DNA of 64,000 bases from Robiginitomaculum sp. (GTDB lineage Bacteria > Pseudomonadota > Alphaproteobacteria > Caulobacterales > Maricaulaceae): positions 1-64,000 of the forward strand of contig JAJFFP010000018.1 in the NCBI GenBank assembly GCA_021776595.1. The letters run 5' to 3'. Made by a program: the position numbers and the translations under genes. Below the pieces are notes generated by a model that worked only from the letters and a program-made list of their open reading frames with translations, was not told the DNA's origin and made no database searches. Below are positions 7,960 to 15,994 of the stretch, in pieces. Each line of letters begins with the position of its first letter. The first letter of the stretch is position 1.

Positions 7960-9297
7960 TTAAAAAACTGAAAACAGAACCAGTGCCAGGATCACACCCA
8001 CGGCGGGGATGACAACGGTCAAGGCGCCGACGATGCCATAGGCGTCTTTGTGGGTTTCTCCGCAAATGGCGCGGATGGTGGTGACAACATAACCATTATG
8101 GGGAAGGCTGTCCAAACCACCAGAGGCGATAGCCACCACCCGGTGCAGAGCTTCGGGATTTACCGGCTGCGCCGCTTCCGGGCCAACATAAAGCGGAGCC
8201 AGCAAGGGCAAGGCAATCACCTGCCCGCCAGAGGCCGAGCCGGTCAGTCCGCAGATTACCGTTACCGCCAAAGCGGCGGCCACCAATGGCGAGCCGGGCA
8301 TGGATGTCACCGCATCAAGGGCAGCCTGAAAAGCCGGCGAGCCTTTGGCCACAGAGCCAAAACCAACCACGGCACAGGTATTGGCAATGGCAATTACTGC
8401 CCCTGTAGCCCCAAGGGTTAGCGCGCCTCCAAAATCAGTAAAGCGTTTCAGATTAAAAATTGTGGCCACGCCAATGCCGGCGGCCAGCGCGATCACCAGT
8501 GCATATTTGTCATAAGTGCCTTGCAGGGCAAATGAGGTGGAGAGCACGGCGGCAAGTGGCAATAGCGACAAAAAAGGATGCGGCATGGTGCCCGCCGAGC
8601 GCGGTTCCGGGTCATCGGCGCGACCATGAAATTGTTCGCCATTGGCAATGGCTTTTTGCACCATTCTGGAAAGCCAGAAATAACCACTAATGGCCATAAA
8701 TACGGCTACAATCAGGCTAACCTGCCAACCAGCCCAAGGGGTTGTTCCCAGATAGGGAATAGGTATCCAGTTTTGAATTTCCGGTGATCCAGCGGACGTC
8801 ATGGTAAATGTGACTGAGCCAAAGGCGATGGTGCCGGGCAGAAAACGTCGGGGCAAATTGGCTTCGCGAAAAAGGCCCACCGCCATGGGATAGACCGAAA
8901 AGGCTACAATAAATACGGAAACCCCGCCATAAGTGAGGATGGCACAGGCTGCCACGACTGCCAGAACCGCATGGCGAACACCCAGTTTGCTGACAATCCA
9001 GTGGGCCACAGAATGGGCCGCGCCGCTGTCCTCCATGACTTTGCCAAAAATAGCTCCAAGCAGAAACATCAAAAACCAGTCACGGAAAAAACCGGTAAAC
9101 CCGGTCATGTAATTTACGGCAAAACTGGCCTCATGGGTGTCTTTGACCGGCAATAAAGCCAGCCCGGAGGTCAGGGCAATAATAATGGCGCACAGGGGGG
9201 CGGCGATTAAAATACTCATGCCGCGCATGGCCAGATAAACCAAAAGCGCCAATGCCAGCGCCAGCCCGATAATGCTAACCAAATCACTCTCCAACAT
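7960..9297 (-). CDS. GntP-family carboxylate permease
   Basis: This is a highly hydrophobic protein of about 445 residues with roughly 12 membrane segments. It carries GntP-family features: AILTYGGVSVFIVAFSVYP, the repeated glycine-rich helices, and SGGLDSLPHNG near the C terminus. GntP proteins are proton-coupled importers of gluconate or small hydroxy- or keto-acids; substrate is not assignable here. I prefer the ATG at 9297 over the GTG at 9300. It is divergent from the nitrilase gene, with about 110 bases between starts, which may indicate a shared promoter region and a linked substrate. Confidence 0.85.
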   Translation of the reverse strand: MLESDLVSIIGLALALALLVYLAMRGMSILIAAPLCAIIIALTSGLALLPVKDTHEASFAVNYMTGFTGFFRDWFLMFLLGAIFGKVMEDSGAAHSVAHWIVSKLGVRHAVLAVVAACAILTYGGVSVFIVAFSVYPMAVGLFREANLPRRFLPGTIAFGSVTFTMTSAGSPEIQNWIPIPYLGTTPWAGWQVSLIVAVFMAISGYFWLSRMVQKAIANGEQFHGRADDPEPRSAGTMPHPFLSLLPLAAVLSTSFALQGTYDKYALVIALAAGIGVATIFNLKRFTDFGGALTLGATGAVIAIANTCAVVGFGSVAKGSPAFQAALDAVTSMPGSPLVAAALAVTVICGLTGSASGGQVIALPLLAPLYVGPEAAQPVNPEALHRVVAIASGGLDSLPHNGYVVTTIRAICGETHKDAYGIVGALTVVIPAVGVILALVLFSVF

Positions 9298-9410
9298 CAC
9301 GATTGCTGGCGCACTCTTGCACTCAATTGGTCATTAGGTCAAAACCTCATATTGAAGAAACATGTCACCAAGAGCATGGCCATGATAAAATGAAAAAAGG
9401 AAACCAGAGC

Positions 9411-10349
9411 ATGCACCCAAAAATGATCACCGGTGCCGTCGTGCAGGCCGGGTCTTGCCTTTACAATACCCCACGCACCATCGAAAAATTTGAAGATCTG
9501 TTGGCAGATGCCGCGCGCCGTGGTGCTGAACTAATTGTATTTCCTGAGGCTTTCATCGGTGGTTATCCCAAAGGTGCCGATTTTGGCGCTCGTGTTGGTT
9601 CGCGCACCAAAGCGGGACGGGTGGACTATGAGCGTTATTACAACAGCGCCATTGCACTTGATGGCCCGGAACTGGCGCGGATGAGCAAAGCGGTCGCCAA
9701 AGCCGGGGCCAATGTGGTGGTTGGCGTGATGGAAAAGGGCGGTGCAACGCTCTATTGCACGGTGCTTTATTTTGACAAAAGCGGCAATCTGGTTGGCAAG
9801 CACCGTAAACTCATGCCCACGGCGATGGAGCGGCTTGTCTGGGGCTTTGGTGATGGTTCTACCATGGCGGTTCAGGATATGGATGTGGGCAAGGTGGGCG
9901 CGCTGATATGCTGGGAAAATTATATGCCGCTGGCGCGCACCCACATGTATGCACAAGGCGTGGAGTTTTATTGCTCTCCAACCGTTGATGACCGCCCGGT
10001 CTGGACGCCATCCATGCAGCATATCGCCATTGAAGGGCGCTGTTTTGTGCTCAGCGCCGTGCAATATATGCGCCGCGCTGATGCGCCGGATGATTATCTC
10101 TGCGCCGATGGAAATGCGCCAGATACCGTGCTGATCAATGGCGGCTCGTGCATCGTCTCGCCGTTTGGCGAATTGCTGGCCGGGCCGGTATTTGGCGAGT
10201 GCATCATCCTTACCGCTGATCTTGATAAGGCACAAATTACACGCGGTAAATATGATCTGGATACCGTGGGCCATTACGCCCGCCCGGATGTGTTTAGCTT
10301 GCATGTGAACACCGCGCCGCAATACGTAGTGGTGGAGGAGGATATATAG
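9411..10349 (+). CDS. Nitrilase (branch 1 carbon-nitrogen hydrolase)
   Basis: The 312-residue protein has the nitrilase triad: Glu46 (FPEAFIGGYPKG), Lys133 (HRKLMPT) and Cys167 (GALICWENYMPL). The GGYPKG and CWENYMP signatures are those of true nitrilases, which convert nitriles to carboxylic acid and ammonia, rather than amidases. Length is slightly short for the class, usually about 320-360. An AAGG site ends 10 bases before the ATG at 9411. An open frame begins farther upstream at 9303, but its first 36 codons do not resemble the family. The natural nitrile is unknown. Confidence 0.88.
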   Translation: MHPKMITGAVVQAGSCLYNTPRTIEKFEDLLADAARRGAELIVFPEAFIGGYPKGADFGARVGSRTKAGRVDYERYYNSAIALDGPELARMSKAVAKAGANVVVGVMEKGGATLYCTVLYFDKSGNLVGKHRKLMPTAMERLVWGFGDGSTMAVQDMDVGKVGALICWENYMPLARTHMYAQGVEFYCSPTVDDRPVWTPSMQHIAIEGRCFVLSAVQYMRRADAPDDYLCADGNAPDTVLINGGSCIVSPFGELLAGPVFGECIILTADLDKAQITRGKYDLDTVGHYARPDVFSLHVNTAPQYVVVEEDI

Positions 10350-10372
10350 GGTGTCTTGCATAGAATAAAGTC

Positions 10373-10396
10373 GTCACCCCGGCGAAGGCCGGGGTC
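10373..10396. repeat. Short palindromic repeat, ACCCCGGC/GGCCGGGGT
   Basis: A compact hairpin with a GAA loop sits between the convergent nitrilase and GIY-YIG genes. The GTCACCCCGGCGAAGGCCGG type is a common interspersed repeat in alphaproteobacterial genomes. It could also work as a bidirectional transcription barrier, although it lacks a T-tract. Confidence 0.6.
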
Positions 10397-10450
10397 TATT
10401 TTGAGGCATCACTATGGATTGCGGCCTACGCCGCAAAGACGGCATTGGGT

Positions 10451-10756
10451 TTAGCGGCAAACCTCATCATATAAATCAAGCCAGTTTGAGTTATCTTTGA
10501 TGACGCAGTTTATTTTCCAGTCCCGCTTCCAGTTTTTCATCTGTTTCTCTCGCGTAATGGCCGCTAGCATGGTTTCGTGCATTTCATAATACACCAGCAT
10601 ATTGGCATCATATTTTTTGGTAAATCCATCCACCACACCTTGCCGATGCTTCCAAACCCGTTTGGGCAGATCACTTGTTACGCCGACGTATAGTGTACCG
10701 TTTGGCTTACTTGCCAATATATAAACACAAGGGCGTTTTTGCGTGTCTACATTCAA
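10451..10756 (-). CDS. GIY-YIG domain protein (UPF0213-like)
   Basis: This is a 101-residue protein with YILASKPNGTLYVGVTSDL, the GIY-YIG core, followed by KRVWKHRQG and FTKKY. These are typical of the small single-domain GIY-YIG family. The fold is that of structure-specific nucleases, but the function of these small members is unclear. No ATG is in frame near the domain. The best start is the TTG at 10756, 4 bases past the stop of the acyl-CoA ligase and preceded by AGGGG, which suggests coupled translation. Starting farther upstream would add residues read from inside the ligase gene in another frame. Confidence 0.8.
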   Translation of the reverse strand: MNVDTQKRPCVYILASKPNGTLYVGVTSDLPKRVWKHRQGVVDGFTKKYDANMLVYYEMHETMLAAITREKQMKNWKRDWKINCVIKDNSNWLDLYDEVCR

Positions 10757-10760
10757 TGCC

Positions 10761-12389
10761 TTAAACCCCTGGCAGTTTGTAGCCCTTGAACTTCTCGCGC
10801 AATTCCAGCTTGGACACCTTGCCGGTGGGGCCGTGGGGCAGCTCGTCCACAAACACCACATCGTCGGGCATCCACAATTTGGCGATTTTTCCAGTCAGAA
10901 AATTCTTGAAATCCTGAACATCGGCGGACATCCCGTCTTTTAGCACCACGATCAGCAAGGGCCGCTCGTCCCATTTGGGGTGGGGCAGGCCAATGACGGC
11001 GCACTCGGCGGCTTTTGGGTGCCCCATGGCAGCGTTTTCAAGATCAATGGAGGAAATCCACTCCCCACCGGATTTTATGACATCTTTGGAGCGATCGGTG
11101 ATCTGCATATAGCCAAGCGGGTCAATGCTGGCCATATCGCCGGTATCAAACCAGCCCCCTTCATCCAGTATCTGCCCGCCTTCACCGCCAAAATACGCGC
11201 AGGATATGGCCGGGCCACGCACTTTTAATATACCGCTGGCTTTGCCATCGCGTGGCAAATCATTGCCTTCATCATCGGTGATTTTCATTTCCACAATGAG
11301 CGGCGATTTGCCTTGTTTCAAGCGCCAGGAAAGCTGCTCTTCATAGGGCAAATGGGCAATTTCCGGCTCAATATGTGAAACCGTGCCCAAAGGCGAGGTT
11401 TCGGTCATGCCCCAGGCGTGAATGACCTGCACGCCATAATCCTGATCGAAGGTTTCCATAATGGCGCGCGGGCAGGCGGAGCCACCGATCAGCACCCGGT
11501 CTAGGTGGGGAAGTTTATGACCGCTTTCTTCAAGATGGTGCAACAGCATCAGCCACACGGTCGGCACGGCGGCGCTAAAGGTGCATTTTTCACCTTCAAG
11601 AAGCTCGTATATGGATTTGCCGTCCATCATTGGCCCTGGCAGCACCAGCTTCATCCCCACCATGGGCCCGGTAAAGGTTAGTGCCCAGGCATTGGCGTGA
11701 AACATTGGCACCACCATCAGGCAGGTATCGGAACCAGTAGCATTTAGCGCACCGCCCATGGCCGCCGTCATGCCCATCAGCATGTTGGATCGGTGCGAAT
11801 ACAAAACCCCCTTGGGGTTTCCTGTGGTGCCAGAGGTATAGCACAGGCCGCAGGCGGTGTTTTCATCAAACCCGCCCCACTGCACTTCACCATCGCCTTC
11901 ATCCAGCAGGTCCTCATAACAGATGGCACCGCGCAGAGTGGTCTTGGGCATTTCATCGCGGTCGCAATAAATAACGAACACCTCAACGCCTAGTAATTTG
12001 TCTTGTTGCGCTTCCAGCAATTTTACAAATGACAGGTCCAGAAAAATCATCCGGTCGTCGGCATGATTAACAATATATTGTAATTGTTCAGGAAACAGGC
12101 GCGGGTTCAAGGTGTGATAAATCGCGCCAATGCCAATCAGACCATACCAGGTTTCAAGGTGGCGGGCATTATTCCATGCCATGGTGCCGATGCGATCACC
12201 CAGCTTGATACCGCGTTTGACGAGTGCCGATGAGAGTTTGCGGGCGCGGGTCTCAACCTCACCATAATTGGTGCGGGTGATCCGGCCATCAACCTGCCGT
12301 GAGATAATCTCGCGCTGCGGGTGATTGATTTTGGCATGGGTAATAATCTTGTCACACGTTAATGGCCAGTCCTGCATCAAACCTTGCAT
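10761..12389 (-). CDS. Medium/long-chain acyl-CoA ligase (AMP-forming)
   Basis: The 542-residue adenylate-forming enzyme has the phosphate-binding loop [11 protein letters not shown] at 184-194, [19 protein letters not shown] and the C-terminal catalytic Lys region GPTGKVSK. The start [10 protein letters not shown] and the overall order resemble the FadD-like/DmdB group, which activates fatty acids or methylmercaptopropionate. The substrate cannot be separated by eye. I chose the ATG at 12389 because GGGGAAAAG precedes it and family members begin this way; an ATG 5 codons upstream has no ribosome site. It leads a probable two-gene unit with the GIY-YIG gene. Confidence 0.88.
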   Translation of the reverse strand: MQGLMQDWPLTCDKIITHAKINHPQREIISRQVDGRITRTNYGEVETRARKLSSALVKRGIKLGDRIGTMAWNNARHLETWYGLIGIGAIYHTLNPRLFPEQLQYIVNHADDRMIFLDLSFVKLLEAQQDKLLGVEVFVIYCDRDEMPKTTLRGAICYEDLLDEGDGEVQWGGFDENTACGLCYTSGTTGNPKGVLYSHRSNMLMGMTAAMGGALNATGSDTCLMVVPMFHANAWALTFTGPMVGMKLVLPGPMMDGKSIYELLEGEKCTFSAAVPTVWLMLLHHLEESGHKLPHLDRVLIGGSACPRAIMETFDQDYGVQVIHAWGMTETSPLGTVSHIEPEIAHLPYEEQLSWRLKQGKSPLIVEMKITDDEGNDLPRDGKASGILKVRGPAISCAYFGGEGGQILDEGGWFDTGDMASIDPLGYMQITDRSKDVIKSGGEWISSIDLENAAMGHPKAAECAVIGLPHPKWDERPLLIVVLKDGMSADVQDFKNFLTGKIAKLWMPDDVVFVDELPHGPTGKVSKLELREKFKGYKLPGV

Positions 12390-12435
12390 GTATCTTTTCC
12401 CCATTAGGTTGCGTCACTATTTGAACGTCGTTTGC

Positions 12436-13095
12436 TCAAGGGTATAAACGCTTCGTGCTCCAATGTGTAGAGGGATTGGCGCGCAAAAAAACCAGCCGGT
12501 CATGCAGCCGAAACGGGCGGTCGCGCCAGAACTCAATCTGCGTGGGGGCAAGGCGGTAGCCTGACCAAAAAGGCGGGCGCGGCACTTTTCCCAGGCCAAA
12601 TTTAGCGGCCTTTTTTGCGACGCGCTTTTCCAGGGCAAAACGGCTTTCCAGTTCTTGCGATTGTTTACTGGCCCAGGCACCAATGCGGCTGTCTCTGGCG
12701 CGGGAGGCAAAATATTCGTCCGCTTCTGCATCGCTGACCGGTTGAATGTCGCCGCGCACACGCACCTGCCTTCTTATGCTTTTCCAGTGAAATACCAGGG
12801 CGGCTTTGGGATCGGTGGTCAGCTCGCGCCCTTTGGCGCTTTGGGTGTTGGTATAAAACACAAAGCCCTGATCATCAAAATCTTTCAAGAGGACCATGCG
12901 CGCATCGGGCATACCGTCCGCATCTACCGTGGCCAGGCACATGGCGTTGGCGTCATTGGGCTCTTTTTTGTTGGCCATGCGCAGCCAGTTCGCAAACAGG
13001 GCAAACGGGTCCTGATGGGCAAACAAGTCGCCGGCTTCATCATCAGCATGATCGTGATAGTCCGGACCGGGTGGTATCAGTGGGTTATGGCTCAT
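12436..13095 (-). CDS. pdxH: Pyridoxamine 5'-phosphate oxidase
   Basis: The 219-residue FMN enzyme oxidises pyridoxamine- or pyridoxine-5'-phosphate to pyridoxal phosphate. Family landmarks are [50 protein letters not shown] and the C-terminal RLYP. The start at 13095 has GGAAGG about 9 bases upstream; an ATG six codons earlier (13113) covers that site and is less likely. It is divergent from the DnaJ-like gene, with only about 67 bases between starts. Confidence 0.93.
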   Translation of the reverse strand: MSHNPLIPPGPDYHDHADDEAGDLFAHQDPFALFANWLRMANKKEPNDANAMCLATVDADGMPDARMVLLKDFDDQGFVFYTNTQSAKGRELTTDPKAALVFHWKSIRRQVRVRGDIQPVSDAEADEYFASRARDSRIGAWASKQSQELESRFALEKRVAKKAAKFGLGKVPRPPFWSGYRLAPTQIEFWRDRPFRLHDRLVFLRANPSTHWSTKRLYP

Positions 13096-13162
13096 GCGAT
13101 CAGGCCCTTCCATGCTGGCGTTGTTTACGTCTCAATCATTCCTCTGCAATAGCATTTTGTCC

Positions 13163-13966
13163 ATGAGTGATTCGCAATTCAATAATCATTTTATTCTTGG
13201 AATAGAAAATGATGCCAGTGCCGGGGAGGCAAAGGCGGCTTACCGGCGGCTGGCCAAGCGCTTTCATCCTGATGGGCCGGAAGGCGATGCAGAGCGCTTT
13301 TATGCCATAACCGAGGCCCATGCCGCTATCTGTGCCAATCCCGATGCTGCCATGCCGACAAAGCGCCGCAATCTGGTATCTGGCTTCTGGAAGGCTGCCA
13401 GGTCCAAACCATCAACAAGCCATGTAAAGCCTGTGAATGGCAATGATATTCATGCAGTTTTGTATCTGACGCTGGAGGATGCCTTAAAAGGTGCGCATCG
13501 GCGGGTTACGCTGCCATCGGGCAAGGCGCTTGATGTTAACTGCCCGCCCGGATGCTCCAGTGATGATACCATTCGGCTAGCTGGCGCTGGCCAGTCTGGC
13601 AGGTTTGGCGGCAAGTCTGGTGATGCCCTGATCCGCATCGAATTACTACAACATAGCCGCGCCACGCTAAAAGGGCGCGATGTGCATCTGCCTTTATGGA
13701 TGGATCTGGCGCAATTGCGAAATGGAGCCAGGGTTGAAGTGGCAACACCCCATGGCCCTTTGAAAGTGCGTATTCCACCGCTTTCCAGTCATGGTCAGAG
13801 TTTGCGCCTTAAAGGTATGGGGCTGCCTGCGTATAAAAACCAAACGGTCGGGCATTTGTTCTTTACGCTCAAGGCGCGCCGCGCAGCAGGCTTTGCTGTG
13901 GCATTGGGCCGTTTTAGCCGTATCTGGAGCAATCCAATGCGCTCACAAGCGCAAACCAAGGCTTGA
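13163..13966 (+). CDS. DnaJ-like co-chaperone without zinc finger
   Basis: The protein has 267 residues. The N-terminal J domain has the HPD motif at 35-37 (KRFHPDGP). It is followed directly by a DnaJ C-terminal substrate-binding region with two beta subdomains (LEDALKGAHRRVTLP and GPLKVRIPPLSSHGQSLRLKGMG). There is no CXXCXGXG zinc finger, so it is CbpA/class II-like but short. It would recruit DnaK. The start has no clear ribosome site and the ATG at 13163 is chosen because the J domain begins right after it. The gene is followed 30 bases later by aroC. Confidence 0.85.
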   Translation: MSDSQFNNHFILGIENDASAGEAKAAYRRLAKRFHPDGPEGDAERFYAITEAHAAICANPDAAMPTKRRNLVSGFWKAARSKPSTSHVKPVNGNDIHAVLYLTLEDALKGAHRRVTLPSGKALDVNCPPGCSSDDTIRLAGAGQSGRFGGKSGDALIRIELLQHSRATLKGRDVHLPLWMDLAQLRNGARVEVATPHGPLKVRIPPLSSHGQSLRLKGMGLPAYKNQTVGHLFFTLKARRAAGFAVALGRFSRIWSNPMRSQAQTKA

Positions 13967-13996
13967 GGCATAGCGGCAAAGCGCTAAGGTGTGTCC

Positions 13997-15073
13997 ATGT
14001 CACATAACACGTTTGGTCATTTGTTTCGGTTTACTTCATGGGGCGAGAGCCACGGCCCGGCGATCGGGTGTGTGGTGGATGGCTGCCCGCCTGGGTTGTT
14101 GCTGAGCGAAGACATCATTCAGCCATTTCTTGATGCCCGCAAACCTGGCACTTCACGCCATGTGACCCAGCGGCGCGAAGAGGATCGGGTAAAAATTCTC
14201 TCTGGCGTTTTTAATAACCGCACCACCGGCGCGCCGATCAGCCTGTTGATAGAAAACACCGATGCACGCTCCAAAGACTATGGTGACATCAAGGATGCTT
14301 ACCGTCCCGGCCATGCGGATTTTACCTATGATGCCAAATACGGCTTTCGGGATTATCGCGGCGGCGGGCGCGCTTCGGCCCGTGAAACGGCGGTGCGGGT
14401 GGCTGCCGGGGTTGTGGCGCGGCAAATTCTGGGCGATGAAATTTCTGTCGCGGGCGCTTTGGTGCAAATTGGCGATCAGCCGGTGGACCGTTCGGACTGG
14501 AGCTGGGAAGAGGCGAAAAATAACGCGCTTTTCTGCCCCAGCGCGAATACCTTGCCTAAATGGGAAGCATTGCTTGATGAAACTCGTAAAAGCGGCTCTT
14601 CTCTTGGTGCCCTGATCGAAGTGGTGGCCCATGGTGTGCCGGCGGGCTGGGGCGCCCCGGTTTATGGCAAACTGGATGCTGACATTGCCGGGGCGATGAT
14701 GTCAATCCCGGCGGCCAAGGGTGTGGAGATTGGCGCTGGCTTTGGCGTAATTGCCCTTAACGGCGAGCAAAATGCCGATGAAATGCGAAGCGGCCCTGAT
14801 GGCTCGGTTTTCCTTTCCAACAATAATGGTGGGCTATTGGGCGGTATTTCTTCGGGGCAGGATATTATTGTGCGCACGGCATTCAAGCCAACATCGTCCA
14901 TTCTGTCCCCGCGTAAAAGTATAAATCGCAAGGGTGAGGAGTTGGAAGTGCGCACCAAAGGCCGCCACGATCCATGCGTTGGGGTTCGCGCTGCCCCCAT
15001 CGCCGAGGCTATGCTGGCTTGCGTATTGGCCGATCACAAACTGCGCCATCGCGGTCAATGTGGTGAAAATTAA
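13997..15073 (+). CDS. aroC: Chorismate synthase
   Basis: This is a 358-residue enzyme that makes chorismate from 5-enolpyruvylshikimate-3-phosphate in the last step of the shikimate pathway, using reduced FMN. Signatures present are [32 protein letters not shown] (split across the FMN site), GEQNADEMR and GGISSGQDI. The ATG at 13997 has TAAGG at a good distance; a GTG two codons earlier is possible. An AAGCTGA/TCAGCTT hairpin at 15090-15117 may end the transcript. Confidence 0.95.
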   Translation: MSHNTFGHLFRFTSWGESHGPAIGCVVDGCPPGLLLSEDIIQPFLDARKPGTSRHVTQRREEDRVKILSGVFNNRTTGAPISLLIENTDARSKDYGDIKDAYRPGHADFTYDAKYGFRDYRGGGRASARETAVRVAAGVVARQILGDEISVAGALVQIGDQPVDRSDWSWEEAKNNALFCPSANTLPKWEALLDETRKSGSSLGALIEVVAHGVPAGWGAPVYGKLDADIAGAMMSIPAAKGVEIGAGFGVIALNGEQNADEMRSGPDGSVFLSNNNGGLLGGISSGQDIIVRTAFKPTSSILSPRKSINRKGEELEVRTKGRHDPCVGVRAAPIAEAMLACVLADHKLRHRGQCGEN

Positions 15074-15186
15074 GGGTATTTTACCCAAACAGAAGCTGAC
15101 GAAGCCCTTCAGCTTTCGTTCAGGCAGGGAATCATAGTCTCTCCTCATCGCTTGAATGAAGCGTTTGAAACCAAGGAGAGATCAAC

Positions 15187-15885
15187 ATGCGTAAAGCACT
15201 CATTACTGCAGCAGCGCTTGGCGCTGCACTCATTCTTCCCGCTACGGCATTTGCCGGGCACAACAGCAATAGCGGCCAGTATCGTTGCAAGAGCGACAAG
15301 GACGACCAGGTTGTTGGCGCTCTGATCGGCGGGGTTCTGGGTGGCCTCCTAGGTAACGAAGTGGCTGGCCGGGGCAATCGTACCGAAGGCGCTGTAGCCG
15401 GTGCCTTACTCGGCGGGGTTGCCGGTGCCGCCATTGCCGATGGTCCGGATTGCAAAAACAAACGCTATGGCAAACGCAAGCGCCATAATCGTTACAGAAA
15501 AGCCGGTTACAATAACGGCTACGTCAATAACAATGGCTACCGTAACAATAACGGCTACCGTAATAATAATGGCTACGGCAATAATACCAGAACCGGTTAT
15601 GGCGATCCCTATGCCAATGAGCGTCGCCAGTATCGCCGTCAAGAGCGTAACGAGCGCCGCCGCTATCGCCGCCATGAGCAACGTGAACGCTATGGCTTTG
15701 GCAATGAGCGTCTGGAAGGCGGTATTGAACGCGCAGCAGCTTATAATACCGGTTATGGCTCCCAGCCCTATCAGGCAAACAAATGCCGTTTTCGCAAAGT
15801 CACCACGCGATTTAATAATGGCACGTATCGTACCCGCAAGGTTAAGGAATGTCGCGGTGTGAACGGGACCTGGAGCCGCCACTAA
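15187..15885 (+). CDS. Secreted glycine-zipper protein with NNGY repeats
   Basis: The 232-residue protein has a clear signal peptide (residues 1-22, ending AFAG). Next comes a glycine-zipper pair, GALIGGVLGGLLGNEVAG and GALLGGVAGAAIADG, as in YMGG/Rick_17kDa-type envelope proteins. A basic stretch follows, then tandem NNNGYR units. Residues about 140-170 are very Arg-rich, and the C terminus has CRFRKVTTRF and KECRGVNGTW with paired cysteines. An AAGGAGAG ribosome site is strong. Role is unknown; an outer-membrane or cell-wall-linked structural role is inference. The gene is a single transcription unit ended by a strong terminator. Confidence 0.75.
   Translation: MRKALITAAALGAALILPATAFAGHNSNSGQYRCKSDKDDQVVGALIGGVLGGLLGNEVAGRGNRTEGAVAGALLGGVAGAAIADGPDCKNKRYGKRKRHNRYRKAGYNNGYVNNNGYRNNNGYRNNNGYGNNTRTGYGDPYANERRQYRRQERNERRRYRRHEQRERYGFGNERLEGGIERAAAYNTGYGSQPYQANKCRFRKVTTRFNNGTYRTRKVKECRGVNGTWSRH
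15505..15586 (+). repeat. In-gene 18-bp tandem repeat encoding GY(R/V/G)NNN
   Basis: Units such as GGCTACCGTAACAATAAC repeat about four times with silent changes between them, so the peptide repeat is kept while codons vary. This favours selection on the protein over recent slippage. Confidence 0.8.
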
Positions 15886-15939
15886 GACCACAACATTGCC
15901 GCGCATCGCAGCCCTTAGGGGGGACGCGCAGGTGGCAGG

Positions 15940-15975
15940 AATGACGGTCAGCGCAAGCTGGCCGTCATTTTTTAT
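15940..15975 (+). terminator. Rho-independent terminator of the glycine-zipper gene
   Basis: A 13-bp stem (AATGACGGTCAGC) closes on a GCAA loop and is followed by a T-run. It is one of the strongest terminators in the window, 55 bases past the stop. It lies between convergent genes. Confidence 0.92.
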
Positions 15976-15994
15976 GCCTTCGCAAAACCGGGTA

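Noticed and set aside
7777-7971. Plus-strand 64-codon frame in the receptor upstream gap
   Set aside because: It runs over the putative terminator and the end of the permease gene, has no ribosome site and no similarity I recognise.
9531-10361. Minus-strand open frame of 276 codons
   Set aside because: It lies fully opposite the nitrilase gene, whose catalytic motifs are intact, and its translation is His/Arg-rich with no domain.
10757-10861. N-terminal extension of the GIY-YIG protein from an upstream ATG
   Set aside because: The extra residues are read from inside the acyl-CoA ligase in another frame and are Cys/Ser/Pro-rich without similarity; the TTG at 10756 fits better.
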